From contig JAVBYI010000021.1 of NCBI GenBank assembly GCA_030824115.1, forward strand, positions 1 through 45,319: a stretch of DNA of 45,319 nucleotides, given 5' to 3'. The DNA comes from Rhodocyclaceae bacterium (GTDB lineage: Bacteria > Pseudomonadota > Gammaproteobacteria > Burkholderiales > Rhodocyclaceae). This document shows, piece by piece, positions 19,866 to 28,583 of the stretch. The position numbers and the translations under genes were made by a program. Each line of letters opens with the position of its first letter. Position 1 is the stretch's first letter. The notes beneath the pieces were generated by a model, which saw nothing but the letters and a program-made list of their open reading frames with translations, ran no database searches and was not told the origin of the DNA.

Positions 19866-21128
19866 ATGAGTCTCGGGTTCTACATCATCATGGCGGCGCA
19901 GTTCTTTTCTGCGCTCGCCGACAACGCCCTGCTGATCGCCGCAATCGCCATCCTGCGCGACATGCAGGCGCCAGCCGAGTACGAACCCCTGCTCAAAACC
20001 TTCTTCACGGTTTCCTACGTCGCCCTCGCCGCTTTTGTCGGTGCCTTTGCCGACTCGATGCCGAAGTGGCGCGTCATGTTCATCAGCAACGGCATCAAGA
20101 TTTTCGGCTGCTCGCTGATGTTCTTCGATGTTCATCCGCTGTTTGCCTACGCGGTTGTCGGCCTGGGGGCTGCGGCCTACTCGCCGGCCAAATACGGCAT
20201 CCTCACCGAATACCTGCCGCATCGCCTGCTGGTGGTGGCCAATGGCTGGATCGAAGGCCTGACGGTCGGCGCCATCATCCTCGGTGTGGTGGTCGGCGGC
20301 ATGCTGATCCAGCCGACCTTCGCCGGCCATTTGCTGGCCTTCGATTTTCCGCTGATCGACACCGGCATCGACACCGTGGCCGAGATGAACCTGCTGATCA
20401 TCGGTTCGCTCTACCTCATCGCAGCCACCTTCAACCTGTGGATTCCTGATACCGGGGTCGACCACAAACCGCTCAAGAAGAACCCGGTCTATCTGTTCCA
20501 CGAGTTCAACCACTGCCTCAAGCTCCTCTGGCGCGACAAGCTTGGTCAGGTATCACTGGCCGTCACCACCCTGTTCTGGGGTGCCGGCGCCACCCTGCAA
20601 TTCATCGTCATCGAATGGTCGCGCGCTGCCCTCCATCTCGACTTGTCCAAGTCGAGCATGCTGCAAGGCGTCGTGGCCATCGGCATCGCCATCGGCGCCG
20701 TGCTGGCCGCCCGCATGATCACCCTGCGCAAATCCGTGCGCGTGCTGCCGCTGGGCATCGCCATGGGTATTCTCGTCATTGGCATGGTGTTTGTGCGCGA
20801 TACCTGGGTAGCCATCCCCCTGCTCATCCTCGTCGGGGTCTGTTCCGGTTTCTTCGTCGTGCCGATGAATGCCCTGCTACAGCATCGCGGCCATATTCTG
20901 ATGGGCGCCGGCCACTCGATTGCGGTGCAGAACTTCAACGAAAATCTCGCCATCCTGATCATGACCACCATGTATTCGTTCCTGATCAAGGCTGGCCTGC
21001 ACATCTACTGGCTGATCACCCTGTTCGGCCTGTTCGTCGCCAGCACCATGTGGCTGGTCAGGCGCCACCACGAGGCCAACCAGCGCGAGCACGACGCCGT
21101 CAGTCCGCTCGATGACAGCCGCCACTGA
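19866..21128 (+). CDS. lplT: Lysophospholipid transporter LplT
   Basis: A 420-residue inner-membrane MFS protein with about twelve helices, like E. coli LplT, which flips lysophosphatidylethanolamine inward for reacylation. Recognised features are the start FYIIMAAQFFSALADNALLI, AAYSPAKYGILTEYLPH and a long second half without an acyltransferase domain. The usual partner aas is not adjacent. The CoA-transferase gene follows after 43 nt with its own strong ribosome binding site. Confidence 0.92.
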   Translation: MSLGFYIIMAAQFFSALADNALLIAAIAILRDMQAPAEYEPLLKTFFTVSYVALAAFVGAFADSMPKWRVMFISNGIKIFGCSLMFFDVHPLFAYAVVGLGAAAYSPAKYGILTEYLPHRLLVVANGWIEGLTVGAIILGVVVGGMLIQPTFAGHLLAFDFPLIDTGIDTVAEMNLLIIGSLYLIAATFNLWIPDTGVDHKPLKKNPVYLFHEFNHCLKLLWRDKLGQVSLAVTTLFWGAGATLQFIVIEWSRAALHLDLSKSSMLQGVVAIGIAIGAVLAARMITLRKSVRVLPLGIAMGILVIGMVFVRDTWVAIPLLILVGVCSGFFVVPMNALLQHRGHILMGAGHSIAVQNFNENLAILIMTTMYSFLIKAGLHIYWLITLFGLFVASTMWLVRRHHEANQREHDAVSPLDDSRH

Positions 21129-21171
21129 TTTCGCACCCGGTGCATAATCGCCTTCCATAAGGGAGGGGGTT

Positions 21172-23187
21172 ATGAATACACGTCAATCACACCCGATGCT
21201 GGCGGCCCTGCGGGGTTCCGATAGCGGCAAGATCGTCGGGGCCCGCGAAGCGGTCCGCCTGATCCGCGATGGCGACACGATTGCGACCGGCGGTTTCGTC
21301 GGCATCGGCTTTGCCGAAAACATCGCCATCGCGCTGGAAGAACTGTTCCTCGACACACGCGACCGGGCGCCACAGGTCAGCGGCCATCCGCGCAACCTCA
21401 CCCTTGTCTATGCTGCCGGCCAGGGCGACGGCAAAGAGCGCGGCCTCAACCACCTCGGCCATGAAGGACTGCTGAAACGCGTCATCGGCGGCCATTGGGG
21501 GCTGGCCCCGCGCCTGCAGGAACTCGCCATCGGCAATCGCATCGAAGCGTGGAATCTCCCCCAGGGCGTCATCACCCACCTGTTTCGCGACATCGCCGCC
21601 GGCAAGCCGGGCACCCTCACCCGCGTCGGCCTCGGCACCTTCGTCGACCCGCGCCACGGCGGTGGCAAGCTCAACGAGAAAACCACCGCAGACCTCGTCC
21701 GTCTGATGGAAATCGACGGCGAGGAATATCTCTTTTACAAGGCCTTCCCGATCCACGTTGGCATCATCCGCGGCACCACCGCCGATCCCGAAGGCAACAT
21801 CACGATGGAAAAGGAGGCGCTGACGCTGGAGGCACAAGCCATCGCCATGGCGGCCCACAACTCGGGCGGCATTGTCATCGCGCAGGTGGAACGCATTGCT
21901 GCCTCGGGCACGCTCAACGCGCGCAACGTCAAGATTCCGGGCGTGCTGGTCGATTGCGTGGTGGTCGCCGAGAAGCCCGAGTACCACATGCAGACCTTCA
22001 TCGAGCAATACAGCCCGGCCTTCTCCGGCGAGATCCGCGTACCGCTCTCCGCCATCCAGACCATCGGCATGGACGAGCGCAAGATCATCGCCCGCCGTGC
22101 CGCGCTGGAATTGACACCCAATGCCGTCGTCAATCTCGGCATCGGCATGCCCGAAGGCATCGCCGCCGTTGCCACTGAAGAAAAGGTACTCGATCTGCTC
22201 ACCCTCACTGCCGAACCGGGCGTGATCGGCGGCATTCCGGCCAGCGGCCTCAACTTCGGTGCCGCCACCAACACCCAGGCGATCATCGATCAGCCCAGCC
22301 AGTTCGACTTCTACGATGGCGGCGGCCTCGACCTGGCCTTTCTCGGCCTCGCCCAGGCCGACCGCGATGGCAACCTCAACGTCAGCAAGTTCGGCCCGCG
22401 TCTCGCGGGCGCCGGCGGCTTCATCAACATCTCGCAGAATGCCCGCAAGGTCGTCTTCGTCGGCACCTTCACCGCCGGCAATCTCGAAATCGCCATCGAG
22501 CACGGGCAATTGCGCATCCTGCAGGAAGGCCGCTCGCAAAAGTTCATTGAGCAAGTCGAACACCGCACCTTCAGCGGCAAGGAAGCCTGGAAGCGTGGGC
22601 AGCCGGTGCTCTATATCACCGAGCGCTGCGTCTTCCGTCTGATTGCCGAGGGTATCGAACTGATCGAGATTGCGCCGGGCATTGACCTCGAACGCGACAT
22701 CCTTGCCCACATGGCCTTTCAGCCCATCGTGCGAGGAACCCCGGCCCTGATGGATGCGCGCATTTTTGCCGAAGACCCGATGAACCTGCGCACCGGTTTC
22801 ATGGATCGTCCCTTGCAAGACCGTCTCAGCTATGACGCAGCACAAAACCTGTTCTTCGTCGACTTTGCCGGCCTGAATGTCCGCACGCCTGCCGACGTCG
22901 AACACATCCGCCAATCGGTCGAGTCGTGCCTCACGCCGCTGGGCCATCACGTCGATGCCATCGTCAATTACGACCGCTTCAGCATCGCACCCGAACTGGT
23001 CGACAGCTACATCGAAATGGTGTCGGGCATCATGGCGCGGCATTACCGGCACGTCACCCGCTATGCCAACAGCAGCTTCCTGCGCCTCAAGCTCGGCGAG
23101 GCACTGGAAAACCACCGCGTCGCACCGCACTTCTATGCCAATGCCGATGAAGCGCTGCGCCAACTTGACATTCCGCAGGCATCTTGA
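21172..23187 (+). CDS. Acyl-CoA:acetate/3-ketoacid CoA-transferase (YdiF/propionate CoA-transferase type)
   Basis: Moves CoA between short-chain acids. The 671-residue protein joins both CoA-transferase domains: an N-terminal part with [12 protein letters not shown] and a C-terminal part with the likely catalytic glutamate E348 in [10 protein letters not shown], followed by GASNxF-like NFGAATN. About 130 extra residues at the C-terminus (from about 525) are longer than in the classic two-subunit enzymes and occur in some family members. A GGGAGGGGG ribosome binding site precedes the ATG. The phasin gene 69 nt downstream suggests a link with acetate/propionate flow to polyhydroxyalkanoate. Substrate is not assignable. 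Confidence 0.9.
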   Translation: MNTRQSHPMLAALRGSDSGKIVGAREAVRLIRDGDTIATGGFVGIGFAENIAIALEELFLDTRDRAPQVSGHPRNLTLVYAAGQGDGKERGLNHLGHEGLLKRVIGGHWGLAPRLQELAIGNRIEAWNLPQGVITHLFRDIAAGKPGTLTRVGLGTFVDPRHGGGKLNEKTTADLVRLMEIDGEEYLFYKAFPIHVGIIRGTTADPEGNITMEKEALTLEAQAIAMAAHNSGGIVIAQVERIAASGTLNARNVKIPGVLVDCVVVAEKPEYHMQTFIEQYSPAFSGEIRVPLSAIQTIGMDERKIIARRAALELTPNAVVNLGIGMPEGIAAVATEEKVLDLLTLTAEPGVIGGIPASGLNFGAATNTQAIIDQPSQFDFYDGGGLDLAFLGLAQADRDGNLNVSKFGPRLAGAGGFINISQNARKVVFVGTFTAGNLEIAIEHGQLRILQEGRSQKFIEQVEHRTFSGKEAWKRGQPVLYITERCVFRLIAEGIELIEIAPGIDLERDILAHMAFQPIVRGTPALMDARIFAEDPMNLRTGFMDRPLQDRLSYDAAQNLFFVDFAGLNVRTPADVEHIRQSVESCLTPLGHHVDAIVNYDRFSIAPELVDSYIEMVSGIMARHYRHVTRYANSSFLRLKLGEALENHRVAPHFYANADEALRQLDIPQAS

Positions 23188-23256
23188 TCACAGTCAGACA
23201 AATGTAAACGGAACGTGCTAGATTTAAGATACGAACAACCACAACGGGAGCGGTAT

Positions 23257-23769
23257 ATGGCAAAGAACGAAAACTTGAACGAACTCAATCGCAAAAACAT
23301 GGAGGCCGCGATGCGGCTGGCACAGATGTCGATCGAGAACTCGCAGCGTGTTATGACACTGCAAAACGAGCTGGCACGCCAGCTGTTCACCGATGGCGTC
23401 GAGAATGCCAAGGCACAGGCCGCTGCCAAGGATCCGCAGGAAGTATTGCGCCTGCGTAGCGTCTACGCGCAGGAAACCGCGCAGAAGATGATGCAGACCG
23501 CACAGCAAGTGGCCGCCATCAGCAATGACGCTCGCGTTGAATTCTCGCGCATGCTCACCGAGCAACTCGCTTCCGGCAGTCAGGAAATGGCCGACGCCTT
23601 CCAGGGCTTTTTCAAGACCATGCCCGGTCAGGGCGGCAACATGATGGAAGTCATGCAGCAGGCGATGGCCACGGCCAACAGTGCTTTCGAGCAAATGGCC
23701 AAAGTATCTTCGTCCGCCTTCACCAACATGACGGACATGGCGCAGAAGAGTACCGGTCGTAAAAAGTAA
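23257..23769 (+). CDS. Phasin family protein
   Basis: A 170-residue, helical, Gln/Met/Ala-rich protein of the phasin_2 type that coats polyhydroxyalkanoate granules. Almost all of it is predicted amphipathic helix, and it ends in a basic tail (KSTGRKK). The ATG at 23257 has GGGAG six to seven nt upstream. It follows the CoA-transferase and ends 9 nt before the convergent moaE. Confidence 0.88.
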   Translation: MAKNENLNELNRKNMEAAMRLAQMSIENSQRVMTLQNELARQLFTDGVENAKAQAAAKDPQEVLRLRSVYAQETAQKMMQTAQQVAAISNDARVEFSRMLTEQLASGSQEMADAFQGFFKTMPGQGGNMMEVMQQAMATANSAFEQMAKVSSSAFTNMTDMAQKSTGRKK

Positions 23770-23778
23770 TTCTCGAGT

Positions 23779-24225
23779 TTAGCTACCGCCTGACCAACGT
23801 CGGGCGGCAGCTTCATCCGACTCGCGCGCATCGACCCAACGCCCTCCCGAGGGCGTTTCTTCTTTTTTCCAGAAGGGTGCCTGGGTCTTCAAGTAGTCCA
23901 TGATGAACTCGCAGGCAGCGAACGCATCGCCGCGATGGCGCGAACTGACGCCGACAAACACAATCTGATCGCCCGGGGCCAGCCGCCCGACCCGATGGAT
24001 CACTCGCACCCGACGAACATTCCAGCGCTGGCTGGCTTGACCGACAATGTCCTGCAAAGCCTGTTCGGTCATGCCGGGATAATGTTCCAGCGTCATGGCC
24101 AATATTTCACCACCCCGGACGAGGCCGACAAAGCTCGCCACCGCCCCTGCATCATCATCACCGGCTGAGAGTGCGGCGATCTCGGCACCGCCATCGAAAT
24201 CCGCTTCCTGTACGCTAACCGTCAT
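23779..24225 (-). CDS. moaE: Molybdopterin synthase catalytic subunit MoaE
   Basis: Adds sulfur from MoaD to precursor Z to form molybdopterin. The 148-residue protein has the family segments GAVASFVGLVRG, LEHYPGMTE, RVIHRVGRLAPGDQIVFVGVSSRHR and the catalytic lysine region APFWKKEETPSGGRWVD. Length is typical. It lies 2 nt past moaD at the end of the molybdenum cofactor gene run. Confidence 0.96.
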   Translation of the reverse strand: MTVSVQEADFDGGAEIAALSAGDDDAGAVASFVGLVRGGEILAMTLEHYPGMTEQALQDIVGQASQRWNVRRVRVIHRVGRLAPGDQIVFVGVSSRHRGDAFAACEFIMDYLKTQAPFWKKEETPSGGRWVDARESDEAAARRWSGGS

Positions 24226-24227
24226 GC

Positions 24228-24473
24228 CTAGCCACCCGTGACCGGAGGAAAGAACGCGACCTCATCGCCATCAGCGACCGGCGCATCGAGACCCACCATC
24301 TTCTGATTGACCGCCACCCGCAGATTCTTCGCCATGCGAATCGCCTCATGCTGCCCGGCCAACCAGTCACGCAAACCGCCTGCCGTCGTTACGTCGACAG
24401 GCAGGTTGACGGAATCGGCACTGCGCCCCATCGCTTCACGCAGGCCGGCGAAATAAAGCACTTTCACGCTCAT
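24228..24473 (-). CDS. moaD: Molybdopterin synthase sulfur carrier MoaD
   Basis: Ubiquitin-fold sulfur carrier of 81 residues. It ends in the essential Gly-Gly (FFPPVTGG), which is thiocarboxylated. It starts within the last codons of moeA (ATGA overlap) and is followed by moaE. Confidence 0.95.
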   Translation of the reverse strand: MSVKVLYFAGLREAMGRSADSVNLPVDVTTAGGLRDWLAGQHEAIRMAKNLRVAVNQKMVGLDAPVADGDEVAFFPPVTGG

Positions 24474-25696
24474 GACAGCAAGCCATCCAGCGCGATGTAA
24501 CTGACTTCATCGCCGGCACGGATCACCCCGCCGGCGGGCGTATCGATCAGCCCGTCCGCCCAGGCACAGGAACTCAGCACACCGGAGCCCTGACGCGGAT
24601 GCAACTCGACCCGGCCATCCGGCAGCAAGCGCGCACGCAGAAACTCGCGCCGCTTCGGATCGGCCTTCGGCCAGTCGGAAGCGCAGATACGACGCTGTAC
24701 CGGCAAGGGTGCTGGTGTCATGCCCATACTGCGCAGGATGAAGGGACGTACCAGGATCAGGAAGGTGATAAAGCCCGCCACCGGATTACCGGGTAAACCA
24801 ATAAAGGATGCCGTACCCGCTTCGGGGCATTTCATCTTACCAGCGCCGACTTTTCCAAAGGCAAGCGGCTTGCCTGGTTTGATCGCAATCTTCCATAGGT
24901 CGAGGCGGCCCTCGGCTTCAATGGCGGCTTTGACATGATCCTCTTCTCCGACAGATACGCCCCCCGTCGACAAAATCAGATCGTTGCTTTCCGCCGCCGT
25001 GCGCAGAGCATCCCGTGTCGCCGCCAGCGTATCTGGAATGCGGCCGAGATCGGTCACGGCACAGCCCAAGCCTTCGAGTAGCGCGTGCAGGAAATAGCGA
25101 TTGGAGTTGTAGATCGCCCCTGGCGGCAGTGGCTCACCGGGTTCCACCAGCTCATCGCCAGTCGACAGCAAGGCCACGCGCAAGCGGCGCAATACCGGCA
25201 GCGTCGCCAGCCCCACCGAGGCCGCCAAGCCAAGTTCCGCCGGGCCGAGACGCACGCCCGCCGGGAGAATTTCAACCCCGGCCAGGATGTCCTCACCGGC
25301 ACGGCGAATGTTGTCGCCCGGCTTCGGGACCGTCTGCACCGTCACTACGCCGTCGCCCGCTTCACATTTCTCCTGCATCACCACGGCATCGGCGCCCGGT
25401 GGCACGGGCGCGCCGGTAAAGATACGTGCGGCCGTGCCCGGCTGCAGCGGCTGGCCCACCGTGCCCGCCGGAATACGCTGACTCACAGGCAAGGCCACAC
25501 CGACTTGGGCCACATCCGCGCAGCGCAGCGCATAGCCATCCATCGCGCTGTTGTCGAGCGGCGGCACATGGATAGCCGAGACCTGCGCCTGCGCCAGCAC
25601 GCGACCGCGCGCGGCCACCAGTGGTACGGATTTCGTTTCAGTCACGGGTGTCGCACCCGCCAGTAGTTGTTCAAGCGCTTCTTCGTAACTCAGCAT
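24470..25696 (-). CDS. moeA: Molybdopterin molybdotransferase MoeA
   Basis: Inserts molybdenum into adenylylated molybdopterin. The 408-residue protein has the N-terminal segment VPPLDNSAMDGYA, domain III motifs (LSTGDEL, STGGVSVGEEDHV) and GLPGNPVAG. Between FGK and SFIGLPGNPV the protein carries an extra segment VGAGKMKCPEAGTA (about 282-295) that E. coli MoeA lacks. This is the interspersed repeat, interrupted in its middle by 21 nt. The loop is near the active site cleft but the flanking motifs are intact. It overlaps mobB by 7 nt and moaD by 4 nt. Confidence 0.95.
   Translation of the reverse strand: MLSYEEALEQLLAGATPVTETKSVPLVAARGRVLAQAQVSAIHVPPLDNSAMDGYALRCADVAQVGVALPVSQRIPAGTVGQPLQPGTAARIFTGAPVPPGADAVVMQEKCEAGDGVVTVQTVPKPGDNIRRAGEDILAGVEILPAGVRLGPAELGLAASVGLATLPVLRRLRVALLSTGDELVEPGEPLPPGAIYNSNRYFLHALLEGLGCAVTDLGRIPDTLAATRDALRTAAESNDLILSTGGVSVGEEDHVKAAIEAEGRLDLWKIAIKPGKPLAFGKVGAGKMKCPEAGTASFIGLPGNPVAGFITFLILVRPFILRSMGMTPAPLPVQRRICASDWPKADPKRREFLRARLLPDGRVELHPRQGSGVLSSCAWADGLIDTPAGGVIRAGDEVSYIALDGLLS
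24810..24856 (+). repeat. Interspersed repeat, split copy 7 (inside moeA)
   Basis: The left part GCCGTACCCGC (24810-24820) and the right part CCAGCGCCGACTTTTC (24840-24855) match the two ends of the consensus. They are separated by extra bases that amount to exactly 21 nt, seven codons, so KVGAG-GTA becomes KVGAG-KMKCPEA-GTA. Confidence 0.75.
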
Positions 25697-26187
25697 GGTC
25701 GATCAAGATAATCAAGAATGAATTGAACGATGGCATCAGGATCGTTGAGATCCAGCGTGGGCAGCGGACAATCGATGGCGGCATCGGTAGCCACTGCCAC
25801 GACACTCGGATTTTCCGGCCAGATCGGTGGCCTGCCATGGGCCGGACGATGAATTTCGAGCTTGGAAATCGGCGTTGCTTTAAACCCCTCCACCAGCACG
25901 AGATCGCAAGGCGACAGCACCGCCAGTTGCTCCTCCAGTGTCGCCTCTGGCGCACCGCGCAACTCGTGCATCAACACCCAGCGCGTGTCGCAGGTCAGTA
26001 GCACCTCGCTCGCCCCGGCAGCCCGATGGCGGTAGGAATCCTTGCCCGGCTGATCGACATCAAAATTGTGATGGGTATGCTTGATCAGCGATACCGTCAA
26101 ACCGCGCGCCGTGAAGCGCGGGATCAGCTTTTCGATCAATGTCGTCTTGCCCGAGCCGGAGTAGCCGGCAAATCCAAAAACCTTCAA
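25690..26187 (-). CDS. mobB: Molybdopterin-guanine dinucleotide biosynthesis adaptor MobB
   Basis: A 165-residue P-loop GTPase that assists MobA in making the guanine dinucleotide form of the cofactor. The P-loop is GYSGSGKTT at residues 8-16. The switch region has LIKHTHHNFDVDQPGKDSYRHRAAGA, and LVLVEGFK follows. It overlaps the ATP-grasp-like gene upstream by 4 nt and moeA downstream by 7 nt. No mobA is in the window. Confidence 0.95.
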   Translation of the reverse strand: MKVFGFAGYSGSGKTTLIEKLIPRFTARGLTVSLIKHTHHNFDVDQPGKDSYRHRAAGASEVLLTCDTRWVLMHELRGAPEATLEEQLAVLSPCDLVLVEGFKATPISKLEIHRPAHGRPPIWPENPSVVAVATDAAIDCPLPTLDLNDPDAIVQFILDYLDRPC

Positions 26188-27263
26188 GCTGTCACCACTT
26201 TCGCAAACCCGCCACCCGGCGTTCTGAAGTTCGTCGTCTGCCCCTGATACAAGCGAGCCGTAACAAACTGGACGGCGCCACGATACACATAGTTGCGCAC
26301 GTCCGCCTTGAGTTGCGTCAGTTCGCCAGCAACAGTCACAGGGAAAGTCGAAGGCAAGGCCAGCGCCTGGGCGACATAATCGCCGGCAAGAATCTCCTCG
26401 AACACACGCTTGGTCAGCTTGTCGCCACGATACGTTCCCTTCGAGCCATAGCCTGCGACCGGCTTGAAAAAAAGCTGGCGGCGCCGCTGCCAGAAATCAT
26501 CGGCACGCGCTGGCGTCACCGCCTCGGTGCGTGGAATACCTGCCATCAGGACTGCACGTGTCGCAGCAGCTACACCCCACTCGGTCAGCAGCGCCTCATC
26601 GGTCAGGGCGATCAGGTTCCGCTTGTCGGCATAGCGCGCATGATGTGTCGGGTTGGGCGTGATCACCGCACCCTGCCGCCAAGCCTCGCGCAGCACCGCA
26701 TGTGCAGGCTCCTCGAAAGCGAAGTCGGTCAGCCGGTTATAGACGAGATCAACCTTCGTCTCCTCATGCCAGAGGTTGCCGTGACAAAGCACCAGTTCGG
26801 CCGGATCACAAACCACTGCTGCGATGCCATGCGCCGCGAACAACTGCCGGAAACCGAGAAATTCCGGGTAGAGATACTGAGCCTCCGGCGCCGCATCAAC
26901 GATAGCGATGGCCTTCAATTCACCCGGACATTCCGCGCGGAACATGGCGACGTAGGCAGCCAACACATCCTCGCGCCCAGCCTGCCAGGCGGCAAGCAAG
27001 CCACCGCCGGCATTGGTGTTGATCTCAATCAGTTGCGGGCCAGTCTCGGTCAGATGGAAGTCGTAGCCCATGAACACGCCAGACGGTGCCATCCCGCCAG
27101 CGCCGACTTTTGCTTCCCACTGCGGCAAGGCAATTACCGATTCGATAGCCGCAATGATGGCGGCCATGCGTTCAAGATCAGCCTGTGAAATCGAAACAGT
27201 CGCTGCGGAAAACAGATGCGGCCGTTCGGCCAGCAGTGCCTCCGGCAAGTCCAACGGCATCAT
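26184..27263 (-). CDS. ATP-grasp-like conserved protein of unknown substrate
   Basis: A 359-residue soluble protein. The segments VFMGYDFHLTETGPQLIEINTNAGGG (residues about 63-88), TPNPTHHARYADKRNLIALTDE, FFKPVAGYGSKGTYRGDKL and the C-terminal LKADVRNYVYRG with NFRTPGGG look like ATP-binding and metal-binding parts of an ATP-grasp enzyme. The INTNAGG part sits near the N-terminus, which suggests a permuted order. Residues 52-59 (KVGAGGMA) come from a repeat copy. It overlaps the hemerythrin kinase upstream and mobB downstream by 4 nt each. A ligase or peptide-modifying role is only a guess. Confidence 0.75.
   Translation of the reverse strand: MMPLDLPEALLAERPHLFSAATVSISQADLERMAAIIAAIESVIALPQWEAKVGAGGMAPSGVFMGYDFHLTETGPQLIEINTNAGGGLLAAWQAGREDVLAAYVAMFRAECPGELKAIAIVDAAPEAQYLYPEFLGFRQLFAAHGIAAVVCDPAELVLCHGNLWHEETKVDLVYNRLTDFAFEEPAHAVLREAWRQGAVITPNPTHHARYADKRNLIALTDEALLTEWGVAAATRAVLMAGIPRTEAVTPARADDFWQRRRQLFFKPVAGYGSKGTYRGDKLTKRVFEEILAGDYVAQALALPSTFPVTVAGELTQLKADVRNYVYRGAVQFVTARLYQGQTTNFRTPGGGFAKVVTA
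27088..27112 (+). repeat. Interspersed repeat, copy 8 (inside ATP-grasp-like gene)
   Basis: GCCATCCCG followed by CCAGCGCCGACTTTTG. The gene on the other strand reads it as KVGAGGMA between a helix and the conserved VFMGYDF strand. Confidence 0.92.
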
Positions 27264-28582
27264 GGCCCGCTAACCGGCAGAACCACCCGCATGCGTGTGC
27301 CCTGCCCCACTGCACTTTCCACCTCCAGCCGACCGCCATGCTTCTTGATGATGTCGTAGGTCACGGCCATGCCCAGCCCAGTGCCGGTGCCCACCGGTTT
27401 GGTGGTGAAGAAGGGATCGCACATGCGTTGGCGCGTGGTTTCGTCCATGCCGCAGCCGGTGTCGGCCACTTCGACCCAGACAAAGCCATCATTGGTTGTA
27501 CCGCTGCGCAAGGTGATGGTGCCATGACCGGTAATGGCCTGCGCGGCATTCACCAGCAGGTTGAGAAAGACCTGATTGATCTGCGCTGGCATGCAGCGTA
27601 CCTCGGGCAAGGGCGTCAGTTGGCGCACCACCTCTGCCTTGTCCTTCCACTTATGCATGGCAACACCCAGCGTGCTTTCAAGACCGGCGAGCAGGTCGGC
27701 TTGTTGCCACTCCGCTTCGTCAAGATGTGCAAAATCCTTCAGATTCATCACGATCTTGCGCACACGATCCAGACCATCCTGCGATTCCTTCAACAGGTCT
27801 TTGACGTCCGTGCGCAGGTAATCAAGATCAATCTCGCGCTTGAGTGCCTGACCTTGCGGCGTCGTTGCCCCCAGTTCAGCCAGTTTCAGCAACTGCTCGG
27901 CATAGCGGCCAAGTGTGCCCAGGTTGGAGACGACAAAACCGATAGGATTATTGATCTCGTGGGCGACACCGGCCGCCAACTGACCGACAGACGCCATTTT
28001 TTCGGATTGGAGCAGTTCCTGCGTGCGTGCCGCCACCTTGGCCTCAAGGTTACGATTGGCAGTATCCAAATCATGATTGAGTTGATAAAGCACACCGTAA
28101 AGCCGGTGCATGGCATCCAGCAATGCATGCGTCGAACGCTCGCCACGCTGAGGATCCTCGATTTCGACTTGCCCGGCGGCCCGACGCAATAAGCGCGCCA
28201 TCGCCTGATCTTCACCAAGGATATGAAAGGACAGCCAGGCCACAAGAAAACTGTGCAGAATTTCAGCCGGTGCGCTCATGCTATGTCGCTGCGCCCACAT
28301 CGCCTTGACTTGATCGATGAACTGACGATGCGTCCTGACATGATGATCGAAATGCACGGCATCGATGTGGGCCGCCTGCATCAACTGTTCTTCATTGCGG
28401 AAATGCGTATTGGCATAGGTTGCCAGTTCGCGAAACAAGCCCTCGATAATTTCGGCGTCAGGCGCCTGCGCGCGCAACAGCATTTCACCAACCTGATTCA
28501 CCAGTTCGAACAAGTGCCTGTGCTCGGCATCAATCGACGCCACACCGGTGTCAAAACGTTCACTCCAGACAAAGGCTTCCAC
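27260..28582 (-). CDS. Bacteriohemerythrin-histidine kinase fusion
   Basis: A 440-residue soluble sensor kinase. Residues 1-130 form a bacteriohemerythrin domain with the di-iron ligand set H21, H60, E64, H81, H85, H120 and D125, so oxygen or NO binding is expected. A coiled linker leads to a HisKA domain with H208 in GVAHEINNP and an HATPase domain ([35 protein letters not shown]). There is no membrane segment. It starts at GTG one base after the REC-HD-GYP stop and overlaps the ATP-grasp-like gene by 4 nt. The adjacent HD-GYP regulator is its most likely partner. Confidence 0.94.
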   Translation of the reverse strand: MEAFVWSERFDTGVASIDAEHRHLFELVNQVGEMLLRAQAPDAEIIEGLFRELATYANTHFRNEEQLMQAAHIDAVHFDHHVRTHRQFIDQVKAMWAQRHSMSAPAEILHSFLVAWLSFHILGEDQAMARLLRRAAGQVEIEDPQRGERSTHALLDAMHRLYGVLYQLNHDLDTANRNLEAKVAARTQELLQSEKMASVGQLAAGVAHEINNPIGFVVSNLGTLGRYAEQLLKLAELGATTPQGQALKREIDLDYLRTDVKDLLKESQDGLDRVRKIVMNLKDFAHLDEAEWQQADLLAGLESTLGVAMHKWKDKAEVVRQLTPLPEVRCMPAQINQVFLNLLVNAAQAITGHGTITLRSGTTNDGFVWVEVADTGCGMDETTRQRMCDPFFTTKPVGTGTGLGMAVTYDIIKKHGGRLEVESAVGQGTRMRVVLPVSGP

Positions 28583-28583
28583 G

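Noticed and set aside
21187..23163. A 658-codon open frame on the minus strand, antisense to the CoA-transferase
   Set aside because: It is a shadow of the GC-rich codons of a well-recognised gene and has no domain features; the plus-strand frame has a strong ribosome binding site.
23938..23960. ACGCCGACAAAC in moaE resembling the 3' half of the repeat
   Set aside because: Only about ten bases match and they encode the conserved VGVSSRHR region.
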